A stretch of 62,706 nt of DNA from Azolla pinnata (Eukaryota; Streptophyta; Polypodiopsida; Salviniales; Salviniaceae): the NCBI GenBank assembly GCA_037176905.1, contig JBBBWG010027501.1, positions 1 to 62,706 of the forward strand. Reading direction: 5' to 3'. Positions 11,735 to 22,543 of the stretch are shown piece after piece. The notes below the pieces were generated by a model. The model did no database searches, had not been told where the DNA came from, and worked only from the letters and a program-made list of their open reading frames with translations. A program made the translations under genes and the position numbers. How positions within the stretch are numbered: position 1 is the stretch's first letter; the number at the start of each line of letters is the position of its first letter.

Positions 11735-14700
11735 TCACACTAAGCTTTCTGTAATAGCTGGCCATCTTTTTAGGATTGCCAGTGTATCACCCACTTTGAT
11801 TGATTTGAGTTCATTGTGGCCAATATCAGCACATTCCTCACAAACTGCATTCTGTCCAAAGAAGATCTGCACAGAAATTCATAAAATCTTGTCAATACAC
11901 GCCACACTTCAGCATACCACAGTTAAAAAGCACAATTATTGTTCAGCACATAATGCATATGGGAGATCGTAAATCACTTCCTTTGAGCTCAAGTAAACAA
12001 CCATTCTCTAGATGTGACCCTCAATTCGGACCTGAGTAAACATCATAAACCTATAAAACGTAGTCTACTACCATACAATGTGCAAAAGATTGATTTTTTA
12101 CTTGTCAAGAAGTAATAGCTACAAATAAACGAGACATTATGGAAACAAACAGTGCTTGTAAAACTTATGCTCCATGACATAATCATCACAGGAAGTCTAG
12201 GGCTTTAATAATTTATTTTTAACAAACCAAATGGTATTTCTGTTGCAGGCATACTAATGACAATAGACATGTCAATTTGGTCTGGTGCTGAAGGCCCTTA
12301 ACATAAGAACTTAAGGTCTGTATCAAATCCACACTCCCTTATTAAATACAACCAATTGAAAATTGATATCAAGAGAAAGAAGCAAGCAGGAAAAATGAAG
12401 GTGAAATCATATGACTTTTACACAGGAAAAGAAACAATCACTCACAGTATTTTGAACATCAATAAAACAAGAATAAGGAATATGGGCATAGGCTTGGTCC
12501 TGGTGCCAAACACAGGAGCCTTCGACGCATTCTCAGGAGAAATGTTCGACCATGATATTGATATATAATTATGAACTACATGAGGGATGAAAACCTAACC
12601 AGGTTTTTCTTATTAACATCAGAAGCGATGGCACTTGTGAGATTACATAGAACATACAACGAAGCCTTATAAAAAATGTTACCTTCGCCTTGGATTGGGT
12701 GAGTGACATCATTTTCCCAGCTCTAAAGCTGCCAAGCATTGTCAAGGGTTCTCCACTTACTTCAGCCGTTTCCTGATTCACGGTCGTGACCTGAAATCAT
12801 TTACAAGGCATGCCATTCTTTACACCAAGCCACTCAATGTCCTCACTTGTCATAAATCAAAAACTGGTGGCTAGTACTCCGCCAGTGACATTAATTTCAT
12901 ACCAACCACAAATAGGTGGTTCTTTCATAACTGGAATAAGAATTAACAGACTTCTACCTAGACAAATGAATAGAGTGATTTTTAAGCAGCAACATTCAGT
13001 GACGGTTTCCTTAAAAGATCTTGTATTCAGGGTTGAAAATCCTAGTAGAAAAAGATGGAAGGGAAATACCTTCTTTTTTAGAGATTCATCACTGGAAAAG
13101 CATATATCTATACTTCTCCAGTGATGAAGAGAATGAAAATTTCAGAGTCTGCATGAATGCTTGAAGCAGTCACTTATCCATTTATAGTCTTGTTTCCTAA
13201 ACCCAGAACAAGTATTTTCTCCCTACAATTATGGGTATTGAAAGAGAGATTGTTATGTTCAACATAAATAGCAGCCTCTCTTTAGAGGACAAGGAGCATG
13301 ACTTCCATTATAGAAGAATTCAGCAATGCAAGTACACGTTAAATATGATTTCCAACAGTTGAATTACCGCCTTTGAATGTGTAGAAGGAAGCGCAACCCA
13401 CTACAATATTCAGAACGTTTTGACTATAAAAAATCAATAAACATACCTTGCAACGAGAACATAGCTTTACACCATGAAATGTAAGGCCTGCTAACATAAA
13501 GGTTTGCCAGAAATCTTCTGCAAATGGTTCACACCCCTGCACAAGGATACTGCATTGCACTGGATAGTAAACATAGCGACCAGATTTTGCTTATGTCATT
13601 ACATCACAAAGTATATGTATTCTTCGCCTTTTGAAAACGTTCATACTTCGGCCTGAATCTGTTGATAGATACTGGACTTCCCAGCTTCTCATTCAAAGAA
13701 TCTAAAGAAGCCTGAAACAGGAGAAAGATAAAAGGAAATAGCAATTACTCTCTGACGGACTGAAAAAGTCAGGTGATCAGACTAGATCCAAATTTAAGGT
13801 CAAGTTGTTCTAACCTGCGAGATGACAAGAAATGGGTATCCATCTGGGAAACAAATCTTGAAACCACAAGCATAATCAGGATTTGTTGGCCGTATTTGAG
13901 ATTCTGTTACAATTAAAAAAAAAGTATCAACATGCAGTCACTTATATTCTTTACTCGTATGTGTGGTATTCTGATTAAAGTATTCTCACTTGCCAGTATC
14001 AAAACGTACAAGTTTACATGGTTCCCCAAGATAACTTGTGAACCATTTGGCTGCATCATTGCCTTCATCAAGAGTTGCACCCGCCCATGTCCAAACAGAT
14101 GCTTCTACCATTACGCAAGAAGTAGCAGCCAATAGGGGAACTCGAAGAGGATCCATCCCAGGTGCACGAACAACTTCATGCAAATATGGATATATACATG
14201 GAAATGTAGGCATAATATCCATATTCATATACATATGTATCTACGTCTATGCAATCCATATCCATATCATCTACACAATTGGTATATTGATGTTGGTGTA
14301 CATCCACATACACATGGCTATACCTCTATATAGCATATGCATATCCACATGTCTATGTTCATGCCTAATCATGTGGATTTGCCAGTGTTAATGAATGTCA
14401 CCAATCCAGATACATCTGGATATGGCTGTGAAATAACATATGGATATGGGACCGCATTTTATGTATACTAACGATTGTTTGTATAAATAAGTAAACAATC
14501 AACCCTACTTAATGCTGAATCAGGAGATAGAGAATCCCTGGGCATATAAAGAGCTTCCTCGGGTAAAGAAACCTCTACAAGAGCAAGCTCAGGATTAACC
14601 CGTTGAGTCAACATTCGTCCCTTTGAATTCACAACCATCCACATTCGATCCCATTTGAATCCTGCGACATCGAAAGGATAACATGCCATGACTACAGGGG

Positions 14701-15627
14701 AAAATAAAAATTTGAAGCTTATAACTAATATTTAATCACACAGTGCCTTTTTCAAGAATGAGATCCCCAGTGTTACTACTATAAGATAATGTTGTGCGAT
14801 CCATAGCTTACGACACGCTCTAATGGAGATCACATTTTAAAGTACTAACATTAATGAAAAGGTCCGATTCACTCTTTTCTGCAATAAAAACATAAAACTT
14901 AAACCCTATACAAGGCAGAAAGACTCTAAGTGAGGTCAATAACCAGCCACCTGAAGGACTCTAATATTGGGGGTGAAAAAAGTGCTCCTTTTATTTCTCT
15001 GAAGTCTCTGATATTCCATTATTCCCCACGATTTATTTTAATAAGCACATGGTCCGTCCATCTTCATGCTTTCAATACACGTGCTAATTTATTACATGGT
15101 CAATACACACCAGTTCTGAGTTTCAAAGGTTTGATCCAAGGGGAAATACCAGGGGACATTACCAGCCAGAAATAATCAAAACATCGCATGATATGAGATT
15201 CCTCTAAAACCTTTATGGTCTCTCAGATAGATAAAACCAAACAATCATCTCAGCTTTTTATTCAATCACGACCGCCACTCAAAGGAGATCGTTTCCTTCA
15301 TTAGAAAATAGTATTCCAGCTGGTGAAAGATCATCCCTTGCTTAGACGAACAATTCACGTGATCCCTTTTTAGCAGATCGTGCGTCCTCAGAGATGCAAT
15401 CAATCCAAAGCATGTAACGCACAGGCTTCCAGAAAAGCGCAACGTAACCGAAACAAGAGAAAATAAACCCAAAAGAAACATACAATGGAGAGGAATGGAG
15501 GGAGACCTGTGTTGGAAAGAAAGGCGGACCCGACGGATATTCCTCTACAGGCCTTGATGGGGTAAATGAACAGAGCTTTCACAGACGGGGCTCCGATGGT
15601 CTCCACAGCTGAAGATTCGTTCTCCAT
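11735..15627 (-). CDS. MOSC-domain molybdenum enzyme (mARC-like), 8 exons
   Basis: Exons 15507-15627, 14509-14661, 13994-14173, 13815-13903, 13647-13711, 13447-13549, 12683-12790 and 11735-11866 join in phase to 316 residues, normal for the family. MOSC N- plus C-domain proteins bind molybdenum cofactor; mARC enzymes reduce N-hydroxylated compounds with cytochrome b5 partners. Seen: KALFIYPIKACRGISV start; DRMWMVVNSKGRMLTQR; VRAPGMDPLRV; DGYPFLVISQASLDSLN; NRFRPNILVQGCEPFAEDFW; LCSRCK, whose Cys region supplies a cofactor ligand in the family; and FFGQNAVCEE then KVGDTLAIL near the C-terminus. The intron after exon 3 has a GC donor (GCAAGT), since the nearby GT donor breaks the frame. No obvious targeting peptide. 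An upstream in-frame ATG lies in repeat DNA and was not used. Confidence 0.92.
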
Positions 15628-15644
15628 CTCGCAGAGCTGACACT

Positions 15645-16722
15645 CAGTATGTGTGTGTGTATGTATGAATGCATGCATGGATGTATGTGTGGGCAGGTAT
15701 GTATGTTATGCATGTATGTATGTGGGTGTGTGTATGTCTGAGCATGTTATGTGTGCATGTGTGTATGCGTATGAGCGTGTATATGTGTATGTTGTGCATG
15801 GTATGCATGCATGCGTCTGTGTGAGTGCATGTATGCATGCATGCGTCTGTGTGAGTGCATGTATGCATGCATGCGTCTGTGTGAGTGCATGTATGCATGC
15901 ATGCATGTATGTAAGTATGTAATGTGTGCGTATGTATGTGTGTGCGCGTGTATGTATGCATGCGTATGTGTGCGTGTGTGTATGCATGTGTATGTGTGTG
16001 TNNNNNNNNNNNNNNNNNNNNNNNNNNNNNNNNNNNNNNNNNNNNNNNNNNNNNNNNNNNNNNNNNNNNNNNNNNNNNNNNNNNNNNNNNNNNNNNNNNN
16101 NATGTTATGCATGGTATGCATGCATGTGTGCTTGTGTGTGTGCATGTGTGTGTGCATGTGTGTATGTATGTATGTGTGTATGCATGTGTATGTGTGTGTA
16201 TGTTATGCATGGTATGCATGCATGTGTGCTTGTGTGTGTGCATGTGTGTGTGCATGTGTGTATGTATGTATGTGTGCGTATGTATGTGTGCGTGCGTGTA
16301 TGTATGCATGCGTGCATGTGTGCATGCATGTATGTGTGCGTGTTATGCATGCTATGCATGCATGTGTGCATGTGTGTTATGTATATATGTATGTATGTAT
16401 GTATGCATGTGTGCGTATGTATATGTGTGTGTAAGTTTGCATGTATGTGTGCGTGTGCGCGTATGTGTGTATGGTATGCATGCATGTGGGCATCTGTGTA
16501 TGTGTGTAGGCTATGCATGCATGTGGGCATGTGTGTGTATGTATGTATGTGTGTGCGTGTGTGCGCCTATGTATGTATGTATGTGTGTGCATGTATGTGT
16601 GCGTGCGCGTATGTATGTATGCATGTATGCATGCATGCATGTGTGTATGTGTGTGTGCGCGTATGTATGTATGTGTGTATGCATGCATGCATGTGTGTAT
16701 GCGTGTGTGCATGTATGCATAC
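15645..16722. repeat. TATG/TGCA satellite array with higher-order units
   Basis: More than 1 kb built from TATG, TGTG, CATG and TGCATGCA words. Inside it is a 30-bp unit (ATGCGTCTGTGTGAGTGCAT and onward) in three exact copies at 15811-15840, 15841-15870 and 15871-15900. A unit of about 97 bp starts at 16102 and again at 16199. It begins about 18 bp upstream of the MOSC start codon. Long ORFs across it on both strands are not genes. Confidence 0.95.
16002..16101. other. assembly gap (100 N)
   Basis: Exactly 100 N inside the TATG satellite, the usual placeholder for a gap of unknown size. The array is therefore collapsed or longer than shown. Confidence 0.99.
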
Positions 16723-16837
16723 CGAAACATACATATAAAAACGCACGCATGTATCTGCCACATGGACATACATACACATGTATATGTATGCTTAAATTTA
16801 TGTATTTGGTGCATGCATGTACACGATCCCAACTTGG

Positions 16838-17071
16838 AATAGATGCCAATCGAATGCCATGTCATGTTTAGGGCCTCATGAGCTGTATCTGGAACAGTAT
16901 TTTCGGAATTCGAAGTGCATCCATATCTACTCCATTAAACCTTTGATCGCTTGCATTAACCAATTATGCCTGATCCAAATCCGGAATAGATGCCAATCGA
17001 ATGCCATGTTTAGGGCCATAACGTTGTATTTCTGGAAGCTCAAAGTGCATACAAATCTGCTCCATAGAACC
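16838..17071. repeat. diverged direct repeat, 147-bp spacing
   Basis: AATAGATGCCAATCGAATGC occurs at 16838 and 16985. Each copy is followed by related text (TTTAGGGCC, GAAGT/AAAGTGCAT, CTCCAT). Copy 1 carries a 5-bp insertion. Older than the other tandem duplications here. Confidence 0.75.
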
Positions 17072-17575
17072 AAATGCCCGCCGAAAATTGCAGCCAAGCT
17101 TTTACGCTCTCTCGCACCGTTTTGCATCGTAGATTTCTCGAATCAGTGAAGCGTCCATATGCTCAGATGGCACTAGATTTACTCGACGATGGATTTCCAA
17201 ATGATAGATCAATTTCTGGTAATGAATCGTCTTTTTACATACCGAGCTTCATGTTGATAGATCGCAAGCTACATGAGCATATTACCAAAGTAACAAATTT
17301 ATCCGTATATGACGCCACATATCAAAGTACCCTTTTGCCAGCCATATCATGTTGGCACCATAATTTATATTACGAGGGGCAATCGCCCCATTAAAGGCTA
17401 CAAGCATTTTGATCTAAGTACATTTAACCTTGTGTAGCAAAACAGTAATTTATATACATTAAACACAAACTTGCCGTCTTTTTAACACAAACTGGCACCT
17501 ACCAATCAGCATGGTATTGACCATATGATCGATTTTTATTCACCCCATCACAAGCTTGAAAAGCCTGTGTACGAT

Positions 17576-20500
17576 TTAGGGGTTTACGACCGCAAGGTCC
17601 GCCTTCGCAGGACCATTGACACATCGGCCAAGCGCATCGAAAATGGATCCGTGGCATGGACAATCCCAAGTGTTGTCGATCGAATTCCACTGCACGATAC
17701 ACTTCATGTGCGGACATACCGCTGCGAAAATACAAACGAAAGAATCATACGGTTTGGTACCTACTTATGATGAATCTACGATTTACCAGCTTTTGATCCA
17801 TCCAATCAAGTTAATTGATAGCTTTAACTTCATTAAGACTAACCATTAAAAGAAGAGAAAATTACCAAAAAACACCTAACAAAATTATAAATTACATTTT
17901 AACTACTAAAATCAGAAATTACAAATTAACGTCTGCTCTCATCTTCCACTAAAAGCTAACGCCCACTTAATTCCGTTAGTTAAAGTTTATTGGATTTATT
18001 TCTAATCGCTTACCACCAATTGATCCTAATCGATTCCCTTACTATATTCAACTAACAAAAGTTACTAATTTTTAGAATCTAATTTAATTAATTTGATGTT
18101 AATTGAGTTCACAATTAATTGATTTGGTGTTAATCAATTAATCAGGTGTTAACTTTTAAAACTAGGTGCTAATTGTAACTTTTTAGTTTTAGTAGGCGTT
18201 AAAAATGTAACTAATTTATACTTTTGTTAGGCGTTTTTTGGTAATTTTCCTTTAAAAGAAACACATTATACACTGACCCGAGTATTTATGGATTTGCCCA
18301 TTCTTGTCTTTATATACGGCTATCTTGTGCAAGCCTTCTTGCTTCACTGCCCCGCTGTTCGGCAGCATCTCTTCAATATCGATAACATCGGCACCTATGG
18401 CTGGGGCTTTGCTTGCAAAACCCTATCCCAAGAACAAAGAAGTTGTTACATACTTCATAGAGAAGCAACACAAAGTCCGATCACCGAGCAGTGTTTCGAA
18501 ACAATCACATGGACATGCAAACACTAACTCATCCTCCCGACGGAATACACCCATTCCAAACGTCTCTGATAACACATCATTGGCACATACCTTCACTGTA
18601 TGATCAACTATCTCGGCTGTGGTTTCAAGAGTCGACTTGTCTACTGGAAGGAATCTGCTGGGTTTATACGCTTTTGCCCAAGCGTTGTCTTTCTGCAGTA
18701 TCAAATCTTTCAGAAGCATGCCAGCAATCGTCCCCCCGGTCATACCTTGACCACTGTCGCCTTCGAAAGCATGCATCATACATTCATAAAAGACCGATTC
18801 ATGCGTTAAATTTGATTGTTGTTGATGGAAATTTCGAACATTTGACATTAGAAGAAGCGGGATTTACATCCAATGTTCCTACTACGTATTTTGCACACGA
18901 CGCACTTGATGGAAACCGAATCAAACTATACTCACCAGTAGCAATAAAAACATTCCCAGAGAAAGATGGGTCATGCCCAATCAGATGAAGGCTATCAGTT
19001 GGCTCATATACCTGGCAACACAAAAGAATAGGTGATCAAAAATGATAATGGAAGGAAAATCCTACCAATGCAAATTGATGGTACTCATCAAGATCAACAT
19101 TGTGGGCAGCTGGTGGGAAGCACATGAACTGACCTGCCCTGTCCATTGATAAAGTACTTCCCCTGCATCAGACCACCTTTCACGAGTCCATTTCTCAAGG
19201 GAGCCATATGGATCCAGTCCCCTCTCTGCCTTCACACCCGAAGGATTGTCATTGCCTCCCACGATAAGCACGTCATAATCTTGCTTCTCCTCTGTTCTGA
19301 TGTAGTGGTATGGTTCATTAGTGTCCCACCATTGTGCTTTCCTACAATTGTGTGAAGATGGTACCAAAGCTCAAAAAGAGTCAGAGATTGCATTGGACCA
19401 AATAATCAAAGAAGTTCCAAACCAGTCGAAACTTTTGGAATTGACACTGGCAAAACGCTGCATAGGTTTTAAGATCATTGAGCATGAATGTGAGAATCTT
19501 CGAAAACTTACAATGGACTCTCCTGAAACTTTATTGAGCAAAATAATACATTTAACCAACAAGGTTTGGCATAAGACCTACTTGATAGATCCCTTCGCAA
19601 TTTTGAATCCAAGCACATAAGTACGTTGTGCTACTTGGCGTGCATGGATCGTAAGGTTGTGATTGATGGGAGAGTGTGTCGCAAGGACGACAGCTCCGGC
19701 GGTGACCTTAATGCCATCTTCTGTCGTTACCTGATGGCCTTCGTTTTTGCTCACTCTGCAGCCCTCATAGATCTTCCCACCTCTTTTAACGATTGCTTTT
19801 GCAAGACCATTCAGATACCTAATCAGAATATTTTGCACGCCGATGCATCACTAAAATTATGTGGAATATAGTCTTCTACTGAATATAAAATAGCTAAGCT
19901 AGATGTTACTTGGAAAAAGAAGTTCCTTCGGCTTACATGAGTGGGTGAAAATCTCCATTCCCCGGGAAGTGAATGGCTGACGAAATCCTTCCACATGATG
20001 GGTCCTTTTTTAGATCCACCATGCTAACATCAAATCCAGCTAGCTTTGATGCTTCGAATTCCTACACAACATCAAACATATAATATAGATGAGATCTTAA
20101 CTCAAAATAAACTCCCACAAAAATCCATGTTCCCCTATGAACATGACTACTTCGACTAACTAAAGAGAAGATCATAATGCTTTTAAACTCAAAATAAACT
20201 CCCACAAAAATCCATGTGTCCGTACGAACATGACTACTTCGACTAATTGTTGAGAAGATCATAATGCTTTTGTACACTATCCTTGAGGGTTCCATTCATC
20301 CAATCTAGATACATAATCTCTTTGTATAACAATCAGGTGGCGGAAATTTTAGACGGTTATCCCTGGTTCTGCATGTAATCGTAATCAATCATCATTTTAA
20401 CAAACCTTGTGTAGCAACTCCATGACTTTCTTAGATTCTTCGTGTGGGAAGAGGTATCCATCAACTCTTGAGAATTTGCATTCAATCCCTTCTTCGAGGA

Positions 20501-21066
20501 TGGTCCTTTCGATAAAGTCGACTGCAGCCCTATGGCTATCACCGACCAGCTTACAGATCTCTTCTCCATGCTGCTTAGCAATCTTCGAATAGAAATCATC
20601 ATTCCACATCATAATGTGTGCAGTTGTTCTTCCCGTCATCCCACTCCCTGGTGCAGAAGGATTAAATATCATACAATATCCTCAAACCGTGTACATGCTT
20701 GATAGTTCTCGTCCACAGCGTTCAATGTGAATAAAAATAAGTCTTTCTCCATTTTCACACTAGCCCTGGAATTATATCTGATCAATTAGCTATCGATTCA
20801 AAGAATGCTGGATCCTATAGCTCTTTACCTCTAGCTTTTGCTTCGATGACAACAACTTTCTTTCCCTCCTTCACAAGATTGTAAGCTGTACTCAGGCCAA
20901 AAATTCCTGCGCCCACAATAACAACATCTGCAGACTCATCCTTGGTGATCTTCGGATACTCGGGCTTGATGTCTTGCTGATCCCAGACCGTGTGCCTCAG
21001 GCCTGGCATGCCAGCCGACTTCCTGCTTTCTTCCTCGGTTTCCATCGGATCATGGAGCTTCGACAT
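17576..21066 (-). CDS. FAD-dependent oxidoreductase with C-terminal Rieske [2Fe-2S] domain, 9 exons
   Basis: Exons 20829-21066, 20406-20647, 19937-20061, 19582-19818, 19134-19341, 18936-19011, 18591-18760, 18278-18422 and 17576-17721 join in phase to 528 residues. The fold is DAO-type FAD dehydrogenase plus Rieske electron-transfer domain; the substrate in plants is unknown to me. Seen: VVIVGAGIFGLSTAYNLVKE (residues about 48-67), the dinucleotide-binding GxGxxG; FHPLMYLNGLAKAI; HLIGHDPSF and IATGDSGQGMTGG, the C-terminal FAD contact; then the Rieske ligand pairs CPHMKC and CPCHGSIFDALGR, with a VNGPAKADL end. The first Rieske box is CPHMKC where relatives usually have CPHLGC. No clear transit peptide. 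The last two exons are easily missed because the final intron (17722-18277) holds a MITE. Confidence 0.93.
17855..18251. mobile_element. Mutator-type MITE (397 bp) with 9-bp target duplication
   Basis: The ends are inverted repeats about 80 bp long. The left end reads GAGAAAATTACCAAAAAACA, and the reverse complement of the right end reads AGGAAAATTACCAAAAAACG. Both continue with CCTAACAAAA and similar text. The element is flanked by perfect 9-bp direct repeats TTAAAAGAA at 17846-17854 and 18252-18260, the target-site length of Mutator-like elements. The interior is AT-rich with smaller palindromes and no transposase, so it is non-autonomous. It sits in the last intron of the FAD-Rieske gene, 26 bp past the donor site. 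Confidence 0.88.
20101..20272. repeat. 87-bp tandem duplication in FAD-Rieske intron 2
   Basis: CTCAAAATAAACTCCCACAA starts at 20101 and 20188. Both copies run through ATGACTACTTCGACTAA and GAAGATCATAATGCTTTT, with scattered substitutions. Confidence 0.85.
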
Positions 21067-21958
21067 CGTAATTATGTTTCTCCTTGCTACTCCAAAGCCT
21101 GATCTCAGAGAAGTTTCAGAACAATTTCACTACACCAAAAACATCATGCATGTACGCTAATTACCTCATCAAAGGGGATCATGAGAACCATGCATGCATG
21201 CATCATGACCGCAACATGGTCAAATTTAGGTCATTTGCATTAAGCATCATTGCCTTTTAGGATATCACATCCATGACTAGTTAGACTATCTTCAGTAACA
21301 GCATTGGAAGACTAATTCAAAGGGGAGATCAAGTGGTCTTTGTTAACGACATCCAAAGACTGATTCGAAATGGGCACCATGTGATCTTTGTTGATCATTA
21401 AACGTTTAAAGACTGATTTAAAGTGGATATAAAGCAGACCTTTGTCAATAACAGTCGAAAGACGTACTGAGTAAGATGCAGAGATGATCAATTGACGTTT
21501 GTTTTAACAACTTTCAAAGACTTGATTGAAAGTAGCTTCGGGCCATACCTGTGATAGGTTGGTGGGATTGTTGGCGGAGAGCAGACGAGACAGCAGTAGC
21601 AACAGATGTGGGCGGAAGATAAGCCGACCAGGATTTATACAGCGTCGAAGAGAAGTGGCGGAAAGAACGAGGATGCGAGAAACAACTCATGAATGAGAAA
21701 AACACACGAGAAAAATCAGTGTCTCGACTACACAGCTCCTGCAAGAAAAAGGGAACGGATCGATCTGAAGAGCATGAACCAGGTCGGGAGGCTCATCTGT
21801 CGTCGTGTAGAAGGTATGAAGGACACAGAAGGTGGAGAGCTCCACATGCTCGCCAAGTGGCTCCATGCAGCTGTTCGACTTCTGCTTCTTTCTGAATCCA
21901 GCCAGCTATGGAAGAAAGGAAAACACGGATCTCCGAAATCAGGGAAAGTCTGCATGAC

Positions 21959-22160
21959 GCCCACAAATCGCCCACAATCGCCCACAAATCGCCCACAATC
22001 GCCCACAAATCGCCCACAATGGCCCACAATCGCCCACAAATCGCCCACAATGCACCCACAATTGCCCATAAATCGTCCACAAATCGCCCACAATTGAATC
22101 GCCCACAAATCGCCCACAATTGCCCACAAAATCGCCCACAATCGCCCACAAATCGCCCAC
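21959..22160. repeat. short-unit tandem array (CGCCCACAA-type)
   Basis: About 19 copies of CGCCCACAAT and CGCCCACAAAT, 10-11 bp each, with occasional variants such as GGCCCACAAT. The array ends near CGCCCACCATT. Confidence 0.92.
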
Positions 22161-22391
22161 CATTGCTTGTACCATTTAGATGTCATCGAAGCCATTTCGG
22201 AACCAATGCTCTTGTCACTAAAACCTCTCAAATCGGTATCCCGTATTCGCACAATTGAAGCCATAATTTCGACACGAAAAGGATCGTGAAAACCGGAATC
22301 GTAATCACATCGATCGGAGACCGCAAACGCTCGACAACCGAATCGCGCGCGGAATCTTCGAGGGTTAGAGACTCGCTTGTCAGAGGCGTTC

Positions 22392-22448
22392 ATGGTTTAG
22401 GGTCTAGGGTTTTGGGGCTTGGGGTTTAGGGTTTAGAGTTTAGGATTT
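22392..22448. repeat. short telomere-like TTTAGGG run
   Basis: Seven or so GGTTTAGGG-like words with slips, immediately upstream of the PPR gene, followed by a TATACGTATAC palindromic stretch. Confidence 0.8.
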
Positions 22449-22543
22449 CTTATACGGACATGCGTATATTATACGTATACGTATATGCGTTGTGTATTTT
22501 ATACGTATACATGCATTTCTGATGCAGGTGCCATGGCCACCAA

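Larger units (their letters stand above)
21067..22543. other. intergenic, divergent promoters of FAD-Rieske and PPR genes
   Basis: No coding sequence recognised. Diverged copies of a phrase around AAGACTGATT...TCTTTGTT recur between 21300 and 21530. The stretch also holds the GCCCACAA array and a short telomere-like run. ORFs at 21693-22393 are repeat artefacts. Confidence 0.55.

Noticed and set aside
13986-13992. GTGAGA as the donor after MOSC exon 3
   Set aside because: It leaves phase 2, which shifts exon 4 out of its conserved frame; the GCAAGT donor restores it.
15645-16871. Long ORFs (up to 315 codons) on both strands rich in Cys/Met/Val or His/Thr
   Set aside because: They are translations of the TATG/TGCA satellite, open in several frames at once and crossing the N gap.
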